DNA of 39,671 bases. Origin: Patescibacteria group bacterium. Its GTDB lineage: Bacteria > Patescibacteriota > Patescibacteriia > 2-12-FULL-60-25. A model generated the notes under the pieces. It did no database searches, was not told where the DNA came from, and saw nothing but the letters and a program-made list of their open reading frames with translations. The stretch spans positions 1 to 39,671 of the forward strand of contig JAGOTP010000010.1 of assembly GCA_018061755.1 (NCBI GenBank). The letters run 5' to 3'. Below are positions 7,344 to 14,896 of this stretch, one piece after another (position 1 is the stretch's first letter; each line of letters opens with the position of its first letter). Made by a program: the position numbers and the translations under genes.

Positions 7344-7780
7344 CCCTCGGCTTCTTCTTTCGTTTATTCTACGTCGGTTTGCTGCGTTTTATTGGTTTGA
7401 TCGCTTTATTGATCTGGTATCAAAATTTCGAAGTCAGTCCCTTGCCGGCTTGGACTCTGGATATTTTTGTTGTGCTCGTCCAATTCGCTTGGACCTATTT
7501 CTGTACGCGTTGGGTCTTCCGTAAACTTTTCCCGACCCCGGTCATGTTCAGGATTCTATTGGGTGTTTTCTTGCTTGGACAAGTCGTCTTGGAGCTTTGG
7601 CTAACGAAACGTCTGACGGGCAGTACGTGGGGTGCGACGATCAAAGGAGCGGCTCATTGGGGTGCACTACTCCAAATTGCCATCTATTCAGGTGCGATCT
7701 ATCTAGGATACTGGCGCGCCAAAAAGAAGCGCCTGGCAGAGCACGCGGCGGATGAGGTGAAGATTCAGGGGTCGGTCTAA
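7340..7780 (+). CDS. Small four-helix membrane protein of unknown function
   Basis: The protein of 146 residues has about four hydrophobic helices (FFFRLFYVGLLRFIGLIALLIWY, then WTLDIFVVLVQFAWTYF and two more) and a charged C-terminal tail with AKKKRLAEHAADE. I recognise no family. Its ATG overlaps the permease stop (ATGA), so the two are translationally coupled and may form a transporter unit. Its stop overlaps the end of the convergent WG-like gene by 4 bp, leaving no room for a terminator. Confidence 0.7.
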   Translation: MTLGFFFRLFYVGLLRFIGLIALLIWYQNFEVSPLPAWTLDIFVVLVQFAWTYFCTRWVFRKLFPTPVMFRILLGVFLLGQVVLELWLTKRLTGSTWGATIKGAAHWGALLQIAIYSGAIYLGYWRAKKKRLAEHAADEVKIQGSV

Positions 7781-10026
7781 AGTTCCTCGTTTTGTTGGTT
7801 GAGGTTGTTGTGGGTGAAGATCCGTTTTCCGGTGATCGTGTAAAAGATATTTTGACCAGAATTGTCGTCAAGACAAGCGATAATCCCATCTTCGAAGCGC
7901 CAAAAGCGATCTTCATTGAAGTGTTGTATGAGCTGTATGCGGCACGTTTCCGGTGTTAGGCCTGCTTCTATTGCCTCTAGATCGTGAATGCTGCCGTCAG
8001 CGATGTGGACGATCTGTGGAGCGGATGTTTCCGTTTTTGCAAAAAGACAAATTCCATCTTCTATCGCTATGCTTTTAAGAGCTACGGCATACTGTCTCAA
8101 CACACGTGACCCATCCGGACGATAAAGATTGTAGATCGAGAGATCGGTTTCGATGCGTGCTTCATAGGGCGCATTCCATTCCTCTTCTGCTGCTTCGTCA
8201 ATGGATCCATCATACCCATCCTCTCGACCATATGATCCATCAGATCTAAAACTACTGCTTACAACATTGTCTGTGGGGTTTCTTGCGCATAGGCAGCCAT
8301 CTAATATGGAGACTTGTGAATGAGCTATGTCAAGAATTGGTTTCCCTCGTGTATCAATCACAATTTCCTTGTCTGGTGCATTGTCCATCCGTATAACAAC
8401 CAATCCCTGATGTTGTCTGACAACATGTGCCACGCCTTTGATATCTTCTTTCAACAATCTTTCTCCAGAAGTATTGAAAAAGTTCAAACCTTGTTTTCCT
8501 AGGCCTGAGACCACGCCTAAATCAAAGCGAGGGAACGGGAATTTATACGTTTGATAAGGGAGGGGAATCGCTTTGCCTTCGGTTGTGAAAAACGCATATG
8601 CTTCAGCAGACGGATCTAGTAGTGGCAGAATCCCGTACTCGAATAAGTCTGGCTGTTGATGTCCACTGGTGGATCTGAAGCGTGAAGTTGCTTCTGGAAA
8701 CCGCTGAAATGCTCCGTCAGGTCTGACAATCTGTGGATCCCAGTTCCCATTTTCCTGATATGTTCGGAAGAGAGCTGCGCCAGAATTGAAGCCTTGAGCC
8801 ACATGATCCTGTGTTCGTTCGTGCCAGGAATCCCAAAGCCATGTTCCATCCGTTCGTAAATAATTGATCTTTGCCTTTGTTCGATCCGTTGCTGAAGGTT
8901 CGGTGACGAGAGAGATATTATCTGTAAAATCAGAAAATTCCCAGCGTTTTGTGCGGGGGAACATCAATGTTCCATCTGGTTTACCGACGTTCCAACCACC
9001 TCTCTTTTCCATGACAGCTCTTCCACACTTGAATGGACGTAGACTGCGGGCTTTCCAATCTTCCCCGATACAGGTTTGGTCGATGCTTGCAAAAAAGTGA
9101 TATCCTTCTGCATTTGCAAAAATAAAACACGGTTGGGTGGCATCCGTATCTACCACGATTAATGGCAACGCACCTCGATCTTGAAGGAAAGGTGACCCAT
9201 CACGTCGTATTAAATATTGATTTGAACCCCAGTCATTATTAGGTGTCGTTGCAATCGCCAGATCTTCTTCTACGTGTCCAAGGCCGTAGCCTTTGAATCT
9301 TCCAACTTCAGTGTAATTTCCTTTCCGTGCTAGCTCATCTCGCAGATCATAATCAAATAATGTCACATATACCTCTGGCTTCTTCTTATTGTCATCGGTA
9401 ATCTGTTTGTTGGCTTCTTGGTTCAGGTCATTTTTTCGTTTGTAGTCTGTGTAGACGCGCTGGGCGGTACGCAGTGTCTCAAGAATGCCTCCACGATCAC
9501 GCTCTAATAAAAGCGTCGTGTAGGCATCAAAATCGATTGCTCCTCCTAAGAGCGGTTTAGGTAGTTTGAGCTCACCGTTTGCTAAAATACCTTCCAATAC
9601 TTTTAAAAAACAGATTTGCAGCTGTACTAGCGGATGTTTTACACAGCGTACATCATTTCCTTCGTAGCGTGCCTCAAATGCCTCTGCCTCCTCCTTTTTT
9701 CCTAAGGTCTTTACGTCCGTCACTTCAACTGGCAGCGTGAGCCAACGATGGAATTGTGTAATCGGGAACCCGTCTTTCAGATCATGATGCATGAGGATAT
9801 CAAGCACATTCTTCAAAAAGATCTTCACAAAACGTTCTTTGTTTCTCGCCGTTAATTCAGTCACGGGTAGCTCTTCCAATGGTGAATCTCCGGCGGCAAG
9901 GAAAGTATCCTCAACATACCCCATCAATTGCTCAAAACGACCATGATGGGTCAGGAATTCATCGGCGAGCGGAATCTCAACACGAGGAGCTTCAACCGCT
10001 GGATTTTCAAGGTACTTTTCGGCCAT
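7777..10026 (-). CDS. Large WG-repeat/beta-propeller-like protein
   Basis: The protein has 749 residues and no signal peptide or membrane helix. Residues 1 to about 250 form a charged helical region that I do not recognise. From about 270 on there are many repeats built around R/K-x-D-G followed by aromatic strands: IRRDGSPF, KPDGTLMF, LRTDGTWLW, VRPDGAFQRF, FRSDGSYG, YRPDGSRVL. This is the pattern of WG-repeat or propeller proteins, which often bind ligands or partners. The gene uses visibly more A+T than its neighbours. It starts 16 bp after folD on the same strand, so it may ride on the folD transcript. It has no Shine-Dalgarno site, in line with native genes. Confidence 0.6.
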   Translation of the reverse strand: MAEKYLENPAVEAPRVEIPLADEFLTHHGRFEQLMGYVEDTFLAAGDSPLEELPVTELTARNKERFVKIFLKNVLDILMHHDLKDGFPITQFHRWLTLPVEVTDVKTLGKKEEAEAFEARYEGNDVRCVKHPLVQLQICFLKVLEGILANGELKLPKPLLGGAIDFDAYTTLLLERDRGGILETLRTAQRVYTDYKRKNDLNQEANKQITDDNKKKPEVYVTLFDYDLRDELARKGNYTEVGRFKGYGLGHVEEDLAIATTPNNDWGSNQYLIRRDGSPFLQDRGALPLIVVDTDATQPCFIFANAEGYHFFASIDQTCIGEDWKARSLRPFKCGRAVMEKRGGWNVGKPDGTLMFPRTKRWEFSDFTDNISLVTEPSATDRTKAKINYLRTDGTWLWDSWHERTQDHVAQGFNSGAALFRTYQENGNWDPQIVRPDGAFQRFPEATSRFRSTSGHQQPDLFEYGILPLLDPSAEAYAFFTTEGKAIPLPYQTYKFPFPRFDLGVVSGLGKQGLNFFNTSGERLLKEDIKGVAHVVRQHQGLVVIRMDNAPDKEIVIDTRGKPILDIAHSQVSILDGCLCARNPTDNVVSSSFRSDGSYGREDGYDGSIDEAAEEEWNAPYEARIETDLSIYNLYRPDGSRVLRQYAVALKSIAIEDGICLFAKTETSAPQIVHIADGSIHDLEAIEAGLTPETCRIQLIQHFNEDRFWRFEDGIIACLDDNSGQNIFYTITGKRIFTHNNLNQQNEEL

Positions 10027-10042
10027 AGGTGTAGGTTAAGGT

Positions 10043-10873
10043 CTATTTCTCTGCCAAATGATACACATTCCACAGAAGCTGCGCGATCGTCATCGGTCCA
10101 ACACCTCCTGGCACCGGCGTGATCCAACAGTCTGTTTCTTTGAAGCTCGACCTATCGACATCGCCCGCAATTTTCCCATTGGCTTCTTTGGTCGTGCCAA
10201 CGTCGATCAGGACGGCGTCGTCTCTGACATGCTCCGGTTTGATCAAACGAGGCGATCCAACGGCGCTGATCACGATATCGGCTGCTTTGACGCGTTCGTC
10301 CGTAATTTGATCGGCCGCTAACCGCGTCACAAGCGCACCAGCCGTTGTTAGCAAGCGTTCTAATGGCTTGGTAAAAATCTCTGAATTTCCTACGATCACA
10401 GTTCTGGCTCCATTAACGCGTACCGGTGCCTTGCTAATCAATCGCAAGATTCCCTCATGCACGGGAGGGATGATTGTTGCCTCTCCGCGATAGAGTTTTT
10501 CCAAATTTTCAGGATGAAAGCCGTCCGCATCTTTCCGTGCATCCATGGCGTCGATGATTTTTTGTTCGTCGTGGTGAATTGGCAAAGGTAACTGTACTAA
10601 GATGCCATGGATCGTCGAATCTTGGTTCCAGCGTTGAATCAAGGCCACCAGCTTGGCTTCTGGAGTATCAGCAGCGGCATGTTCTATGTCGACTTTAATC
10701 CCAACCTCTTCCGCCGCCTTTTTCTTCAGCTTCACATACAGTGCTGAGGCTGGATCATCGCCGACTAAAAGAACGGCTAGGCGTGGAATGATTCCAGCTC
10801 TCTTTAGCTCGGCTTTCAGCTCGTTGCGTAGCTCTTCTGCCAGGCGTTTTCCATTGATTTCATGCATGGGCAT
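10043..10873 (-). CDS. folD: Bifunctional methylenetetrahydrofolate dehydrogenase/cyclohydrolase
   Basis: FolD converts 5,10-methylene-THF to 10-formyl-THF through a dehydrogenase and a cyclohydrolase step. The catalytic helix YVKLKKKAAEEVGI (about 46-59) carries the conserved Lys, followed by ILVQLPLPIH and the Rossmann domain with TVIVGNSEIFTKPLERLL, where GxS is kept. The C-terminal TPVPGGVGPMTIAQLL is the family signature. The 276-residue length is a little under the usual 280-300. An extended -10 (TGC-TACGAT, 10875-10883 minus) ends one base before this ATG, so the leaderless start may be the third codon, ATG at 10867, giving MHEINGKRL. Confidence 0.95.
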   Translation of the reverse strand: MPMHEINGKRLAEELRNELKAELKRAGIIPRLAVLLVGDDPASALYVKLKKKAAEEVGIKVDIEHAAADTPEAKLVALIQRWNQDSTIHGILVQLPLPIHHDEQKIIDAMDARKDADGFHPENLEKLYRGEATIIPPVHEGILRLISKAPVRVNGARTVIVGNSEIFTKPLERLLTTAGALVTRLAADQITDERVKAADIVISAVGSPRLIKPEHVRDDAVLIDVGTTKEANGKIAGDVDRSSFKETDCWITPVPGGVGPMTIAQLLWNVYHLAEK

Positions 10874-10874
10874 G

Positions 10875-10883
10875 ATCGTAGCA
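10875..10883 (-). promoter_or_regulatory. Extended -10 of folD
   Basis: On the minus strand TGC-TACGAT lies one base before the first ATG of folD. Initiation about 7 bp downstream would place the 5' end at the in-frame ATG of codon 3, a leaderless mRNA. Confidence 0.5.
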
Positions 10884-10929
10884 TGTGAGGGCTGTTTTTT
10901 GCCAAGCGGGTGCAGGTGTGCGGCGCGGG

Positions 10930-10938
10930 TGCTACCCT
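10930..10938 (+). promoter_or_regulatory. Extended -10 of pyrG
   Basis: TGC-TACCCT ends 12 bp before the pyrG ATG at 10951, predicting a leader of about 5 nt. It is divergent from the folD -10, with 46 bp between the two. Confidence 0.45.
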
Positions 10939-10950
10939 TGTTCTAGTTCT

Positions 10951-12594
10951 ATGCCCAAACGCCATACCTATCTCTTCATTGTGGGAGGTGTCATGTCGGG
11001 AGTGGGGAAGGGGGTCTCGTCCGCTTCGATTGGAGCGCTCCTCAAAGCCAGAGGCTTAGGTGTGACAGCCGTCAAAATCGACCCGTATATCAACGTCGAT
11101 GCCGGTACCATGAACCCAGTCGAGCACGGCGAAGTCTTCGTTACCAAAGATGGCTACGAAACCGACCAAGACATCGGCAACTACGAACGGTTCTTGGATG
11201 AAGACATCACGAGCGCCAACTACATGACCACCGGCCGCGTCTATCAAGCCGTCATCGCTCGTGAACGCGCTCTGGGCTATGGCGGCAAGCAAGTTCAAGT
11301 TGTGCCACACGTTCCGCTCGAAGTCATCGCGCGTATCAAAAACGCAGCCAAACTCGCCAATGCCGATGTCACAATCATCGAGATCGGCGGCACGGTCGGG
11401 GAGTACGAGAATTTATTATTCCTCGAAGCCGCCCGCATGATGCGCATGGAAGCGCCGAGTGATGTTTTGGTTGGTCTCGTGAGTTACCTGCCTGTGCCCG
11501 GGAGTTTAGGGGAGATGAAAAGCAAACCGACGCAACTCGCCGTGCGTGCCATTCAGGCCACGGGTTTGCAGCCGGATTTCGTGATCGGCCGCTCTTCCTA
11601 CCCAATCGACGCTCCGCGCAAAGAAAAGATTGCTCTCTATTGCAACGTTCATCCCGACGACATTATCAGCGCTCCGGACGTTCCTTCGATTTATTCCGTG
11701 CCAGAAGCTTTCCATCTTGAGGGCTTGGACGAACGAATCGTGAAAAAGCTGAAGTTACGTACCAAGCAACCGGACATCACACCTTGGAAAAACTTGCTCA
11801 AACAACGTGATAGCGCCAAAAAAACGATCCGTATCGGAATCGTTGGCAAATATATTTCCACCGGCGACTTTCTGTTAACCGATGCGTATATCTCTGTCTT
11901 GGAAGCCCTCAAACATGCCGCTTGGTCATCTAATCTCAAGTTAGAGGTGGAATGGTTGAATCCAGAGTTATTCGAACAAGATCCGAAGCGTGTGGCGAAA
12001 GAGCTGAAGCGGGTGCAGGGCATCTTGGTGCCAGGTGGGTTCGGTTCGCGTGGCATCGAAGGCAAGCTCCTCGCCATTCGATACGCCCGTGAGCACAAGA
12101 TTCCGTATCTTGGCTTGTGCTATGGCCTACAGCTCGCCACGATTGAAATTGCGCGTCACGTCTTGGGCTACAAACGCGCCAACACAACTGAGATCGATCC
12201 AACGACGCCAGAACCTGTCATCCATCTCATCAATGAACAAGCCGAACGGATGAAAAACAAAGAATACGGGGGAACGATGCGGCTTGGAACGTATCCTTGT
12301 GTTCTGAAGAAAGGATCAGTGGCGCGCAAACTCTACGGTCAAGACATCATCGAAGAGCGGCATCGTCATCGTTATGAATGTAATCCGGCTTATCGTGCTG
12401 AATTGGAAAAGGTTGGTCTCATCGCGAGCGGTCTCTCACCGGACGGTACATTGGTTGAGGTCATCGAGCTCAAGAACCACCCGTTCTTTATGGCCTGTCA
12501 GTTTCATCCTGAATTTTTATCACGACCGTTCAGACCACATCCTTTGTTTAAGGGGTTTGTTGAAGCGGCGAATAAAAGAAACGTTATAAAGTAA
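10951..12594 (+). CDS. pyrG: CTP synthase
   Basis: PyrG makes CTP from UTP, ATP and glutamine. The N-terminal synthetase domain opens FIVGGVMSGVGKGVSSASIG with its P-loop. It continues with VDAGTMNPVEHGEVFVTKDG and EIGGTVGEYENL. The C-terminal glutamine amidotransferase domain has IPYLGLCYGLQLA with the nucleophile Cys (about 390) and CQFHPEF with the catalytic His and Glu. The length of 547 is normal. I chose the ATG at 10951 (MPKRHTYLFIVGG) because the family starts here and a TGC-TACCCT box sits just upstream. An upstream in-frame ATG at 10885 gives unrelated residues. A double hairpin follows the gene. Confidence 0.97.
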   Translation: MPKRHTYLFIVGGVMSGVGKGVSSASIGALLKARGLGVTAVKIDPYINVDAGTMNPVEHGEVFVTKDGYETDQDIGNYERFLDEDITSANYMTTGRVYQAVIARERALGYGGKQVQVVPHVPLEVIARIKNAAKLANADVTIIEIGGTVGEYENLLFLEAARMMRMEAPSDVLVGLVSYLPVPGSLGEMKSKPTQLAVRAIQATGLQPDFVIGRSSYPIDAPRKEKIALYCNVHPDDIISAPDVPSIYSVPEAFHLEGLDERIVKKLKLRTKQPDITPWKNLLKQRDSAKKTIRIGIVGKYISTGDFLLTDAYISVLEALKHAAWSSNLKLEVEWLNPELFEQDPKRVAKELKRVQGILVPGGFGSRGIEGKLLAIRYAREHKIPYLGLCYGLQLATIEIARHVLGYKRANTTEIDPTTPEPVIHLINEQAERMKNKEYGGTMRLGTYPCVLKKGSVARKLYGQDIIEERHRHRYECNPAYRAELEKVGLIASGLSPDGTLVEVIELKNHPFFMACQFHPEFLSRPFRPHPLFKGFVEAANKRNVIK

Positions 12595-12608
12595 TACAAC
12601 CTCTTTCT

Positions 12609-12665
12609 GAGCCCATGTGATCCTCAGAGAGAATCGAATGGGTTCAGCGGTGGTTGGGTCACCGC
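12609..12665. terminator. Two tandem hairpins after pyrG
   Basis: GAGCCCAT (12609-12616) pairs with ATGGGTTC (12638-12645), with an inner stem GATCCTC/GAGAATC. A second stem pairs GCGGTG (12647-12652) with CACCGC (12660-12665). Neither side has a good T-run, so these may end transcription only weakly from pyrG or from the convergent minus-strand gene. The rest of 12595-12746 shows nothing else. Confidence 0.45.
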
Positions 12666-12746
12666 AGAGGGAGGACTGGTGTGCCGTTTTCACGGGACCG
12701 AGAAGCGCGAGTCTATGCGCCACACCCAACGTGAAGAGTCTTGGAG

Positions 12747-13595
12747 CTACGGGAGGTACTTGGCGGCCCGTCTGAAGAGGCGCTCGAGTTTGATCCCGAG
12801 CGAACCGGGGGTTGGGTCTCCTTGTTCCCGCAGCCACTGGAGGAGATCGGGTTCGACCGTGAGACGGATGAGGTCATCTCGCATCTCTGTGAACGTCCGT
12901 CCGAGTCTCATGGCGGCTTGTACGCTCGGGAAGTCATCGACCTGTCTTCCGATGGTTCGAAGGCATTCCACGACGTGCTTCGAGAGCACCGTGCGTCGCT
13001 CGTCACTGGTGACGCTGCCTTCGACTGGGTCGAAAATCAGCCCCAACGAGTAACGCCCATTTGCCGATCCGTCCCACGCGACCCGGACCGGGAGAGTAAC
13101 GCTTGCCTGCTCGAGCTTGGCCAGCGCTGATACTACCGGCAGCAGGAGAGCGAGCAGCTGTTCTTCATAGCGCCAGTGTAGCTCGGGCCTATAGCTCTTG
13201 GCCCAGGCTGCTGCGCCAGGCATCCGCCACTCTTCGCAGGTCATCGCGTCTGGGCCTTCCATGACGTAGAGTGTCACGCCCTGGTGGTCGATCTTGTCAT
13301 AGACCGTTTGCACGGCGCTGTGACGCACCGCCCGCAGCTGTTCGATCTGCTCGAAGATCTGTCTCGTCTTCTCGTCCGCTGCCGGATCGAGAGTCATCAG
13401 GAGGACGAACCTTCCTTGCGTGGGGTCATGAGCGGCGTAGCCGGCGATGCTCATGGGCGTTTCGCCTGTCTTGCTCATGGGTACGAGGGGACTCACTAGT
13501 TCGTAGCGATCCACCCATGTACCTTGTTTCCAACTTGGGAGAATGGTGGCCTCTCTTTCCGCCCGTTGGTTTAAAGGGCAGAAAGTTAATAACAT
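12747..13595 (-). CDS. Pseudokinase-like protein (degenerate Ser/Thr kinase fold)
   Basis: The 282-residue protein shows the outline of a bacterial Hanks-type kinase. QGTWVDRYELVSPL resembles the start of the N-lobe. HDPTQGRFVLLMTLDP sits where the ATP-binding VAIK strand belongs. FEQIEQLRAVRHSAVQTVYD matches the helix-C and strand-4 region. HQGVTLYVMEGPDAMTCEEW matches strand 5 and the hinge. The VAIK Lys is Met, the HRD region reads around SVTLPVRV, and no DFG is seen (LIFDP). By family knowledge this should not phosphorylate. It has no membrane segment. The gene is GC-rich compared with rpmA and pyrG. Its ATG lies only 19 bp past the rpmA terminator, with AGAGAG as a weak ribosome site. 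A later ATG near 13479 would cut off the N-lobe start. Confidence 0.55.
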   Translation of the reverse strand: MLLTFCPLNQRAEREATILPSWKQGTWVDRYELVSPLVPMSKTGETPMSIAGYAAHDPTQGRFVLLMTLDPAADEKTRQIFEQIEQLRAVRHSAVQTVYDKIDHQGVTLYVMEGPDAMTCEEWRMPGAAAWAKSYRPELHWRYEEQLLALLLPVVSALAKLEQASVTLPVRVAWDGSANGRYSLGLIFDPVEGSVTSDERRTVLSKHVVECLRTIGRQVDDFPSVQAAMRLGRTFTEMRDDLIRLTVEPDLLQWLREQGDPTPGSLGIKLERLFRRAAKYLP

Positions 13596-13614
13596 AATAT
13601 TGCTCTCTTGTAAA

Positions 13615-13646
13615 GCAAAAACACACCTGAAATGGTGTGTTTTTGC
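13615..13646 (-). terminator. Terminator of rpmA
   Basis: A 13-bp perfect stem, 13615-13627 with 13634-13646, has arms containing AAAAACACACC and GGTGTGTTTTT around a 6-base loop. The A- and T-runs make it bidirectional. The core arms match those of the rplU terminator at 2136. It lies directly before the pseudokinase-like start. Confidence 0.88.
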
Positions 13647-13666
13647 TACTCACATATATACCTTTA

Positions 13667-14062
13667 TTATTTCTTCTTTGAGGCAGCTTTTACTCCAGCT
13701 GCTTCTGCCTTCGCCCGCTTCAGTTTCTTGTTATTCGTCACGGCTTTCTTTGTCTTTGGCTCTTTAACTGGTTCGCTCTTGCCTTCGACTGGGATGACGT
13801 GGACCAATTTTACATCCTTGAATTCACCGGTGTAGCGACGGACACGCTTGTTGCTGAACTTGACGATGCCGTAGGCGGCAGCGAAAAGGGTGTCGTCTGA
13901 ACCCTTGAGAACGTTCAAGCCAGGACGGATGGCCGTACCGCGCTGGCGGACCAAAATGTTGCCTGTTTTGGCAAATTCGCCGGCGTACTTTTTTACTCCA
14001 AGACGCTGACCGTGAGAATCACGGCCATATGCGGTAGAACCACCAGCTTTTTTATGGGCCAT
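13667..14062 (-). CDS. rpmA: 50S ribosomal protein L27
   Basis: L27 sits near the peptidyl transferase centre of the 50S subunit. The protein starts [24 protein letters not shown], so it has no cleavable N-terminal extension of the Firmicutes type. [23 protein letters not shown] follows. It is 131 residues, longer than the usual 85-95, because of a Lys/Ala-rich tail (about 95-131) that is probably disordered and RNA-binding. It has its own promoter (14096-14124) and terminator, and is separated from rplU. There is no Shine-Dalgarno site. Confidence 0.97.
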   Translation of the reverse strand: MAHKKAGGSTAYGRDSHGQRLGVKKYAGEFAKTGNILVRQRGTAIRPGLNVLKGSDDTLFAAAYGIVKFSNKRVRRYTGEFKDVKLVHVIPVEGKSEPVKEPKTKKAVTNNKKLKRAKAEAAGVKAASKKK

Positions 14063-14095
14063 AAAGGGTTAAAGAATGACGATAGAATGCGCAAA

Positions 14096-14124
14096 ATAAT
14101 AGGTCGAACGAGGGAACTTGTCAA
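14096..14124 (-). promoter_or_regulatory. Promoter of rpmA
   Basis: On the minus strand TTGACA (14119-14124), a 17-bp spacer and TATTAT (14096-14101). The ATG at 14062 follows after a leader of about 27 nt. Confidence 0.75.
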
Positions 14125-14202
14125 GCCACGTCATTCGCTACTGGCGTATCAAGGTACTAAGGGGTGGCTAATTACATCATAATGGCGTAGGATCGCTCTA
14201 TT

Positions 14203-14469
14203 ATGCCAAAAACCGTTGAGGAGGTGCGAGAGGACGTTGAGCGGGTGCTAGGAGTCCTGCGTGAGGGCTTAGCCATGCACGGCGGCAACGTTGAGCTAGT
14301 TAAGATCGACCTCGAAACGGGAACGGCTCATGTTCGTATGCAAGGGGCCTGCGTAGGTTGTCCCATGTCCGAATTGACCTTGAAAGCGGGGATTGAAGAC
14401 ACGGTCTGCGAAATGGTCCCAGAAATCAAGCAGGTCGTACGGGTTGAGGAGCCAGAATCATCCACATAG
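14203..14469 (+). CDS. NifU-type Fe-S scaffold domain protein
   Basis: The 88-residue protein consists of one NifU C-terminal domain, which carries a labile [4Fe-4S] cluster for transfer to apoproteins. The family motif GACVGCPMSELTLKAGIE holds the two ligand cysteines (CVGC, about 51-54). LAMHGGNVELVKID matches the N-terminal part. It is full length for a stand-alone domain. It lies first in a run leading to mraY-ftsW-murG. TAGGAT at 14188 is a possible -10, 9 bp from the ATG. The 140-bp divergent gap to rpmA holds the rpmA promoter and nothing else visible. Confidence 0.9.
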   Translation: MPKTVEEVREDVERVLGVLREGLAMHGGNVELVKIDLETGTAHVRMQGACVGCPMSELTLKAGIEDTVCEMVPEIKQVVRVEEPESST

Positions 14470-14501
14470 ACGCAGTCTTCGCCCTCGCATACCATACGGG
14501 G

Positions 14502-14879
14502 GTGCAGTGGAGCGCTTGGAAGTTATCCGCCCGACTCGCCTGGAGCTCGTGGCTTTATCGTATTTTCACGTTTTGGACGGTTCTTTGTCTGACGTTTGGT
14601 ATTGGTTGGTATCTAGCCCGCTTGGCGGGAGTCGATACGGCCCAGGGGTCATTCGTGTTTCATTACACCGTTTATCTGGGTATCGACGATGTTCGACCGC
14701 TGGCTTGGCTTGCTATTTGGCCGCTGGTTTGGCTCGTGATGAGTCTCCTCGGACTCGGGTTTGCCTACGGTGTTTACCGTCGGGACAGACATGCTGGCTT
14801 GGCTTGGTTGGCCTTAGTTTCCTTGTCGGCTGTTCCTTGGCTCCTGGCGCTTCACTATTTAGCCGCTATTAACCGCTAA
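14502..14879 (+). CDS. Small membrane protein of unknown function
   Basis: The product of about 125 residues has three hydrophobic helices (FTFWTVLCLTFGIGWYLARL, PLAWLAIWPLVWLVMSLLGLGFA and AWLALVSLSAVPWLLALHYL). I recognise no family. GTG at 14502 is the only canonical start, but the frame stays open and sensible back to 14448 (reading IHIDAVFALAYHTG before it). GAGGAG at 14446-14451 sits where a ribosome site would be for a start at ATC or ATA codons near 14457-14466. A non-canonical start overlapping the NifU gene's end is therefore possible. It is followed after 17 bp by mraY and may assist envelope synthesis, by context only. Confidence 0.6.
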   Translation: MQWSAWKLSARLAWSSWLYRIFTFWTVLCLTFGIGWYLARLAGVDTAQGSFVFHYTVYLGIDDVRPLAWLAIWPLVWLVMSLLGLGFAYGVYRRDRHAGLAWLALVSLSAVPWLLALHYLAAINR

Positions 14880-14896
14880 TCGATTCTCATTCTGGT

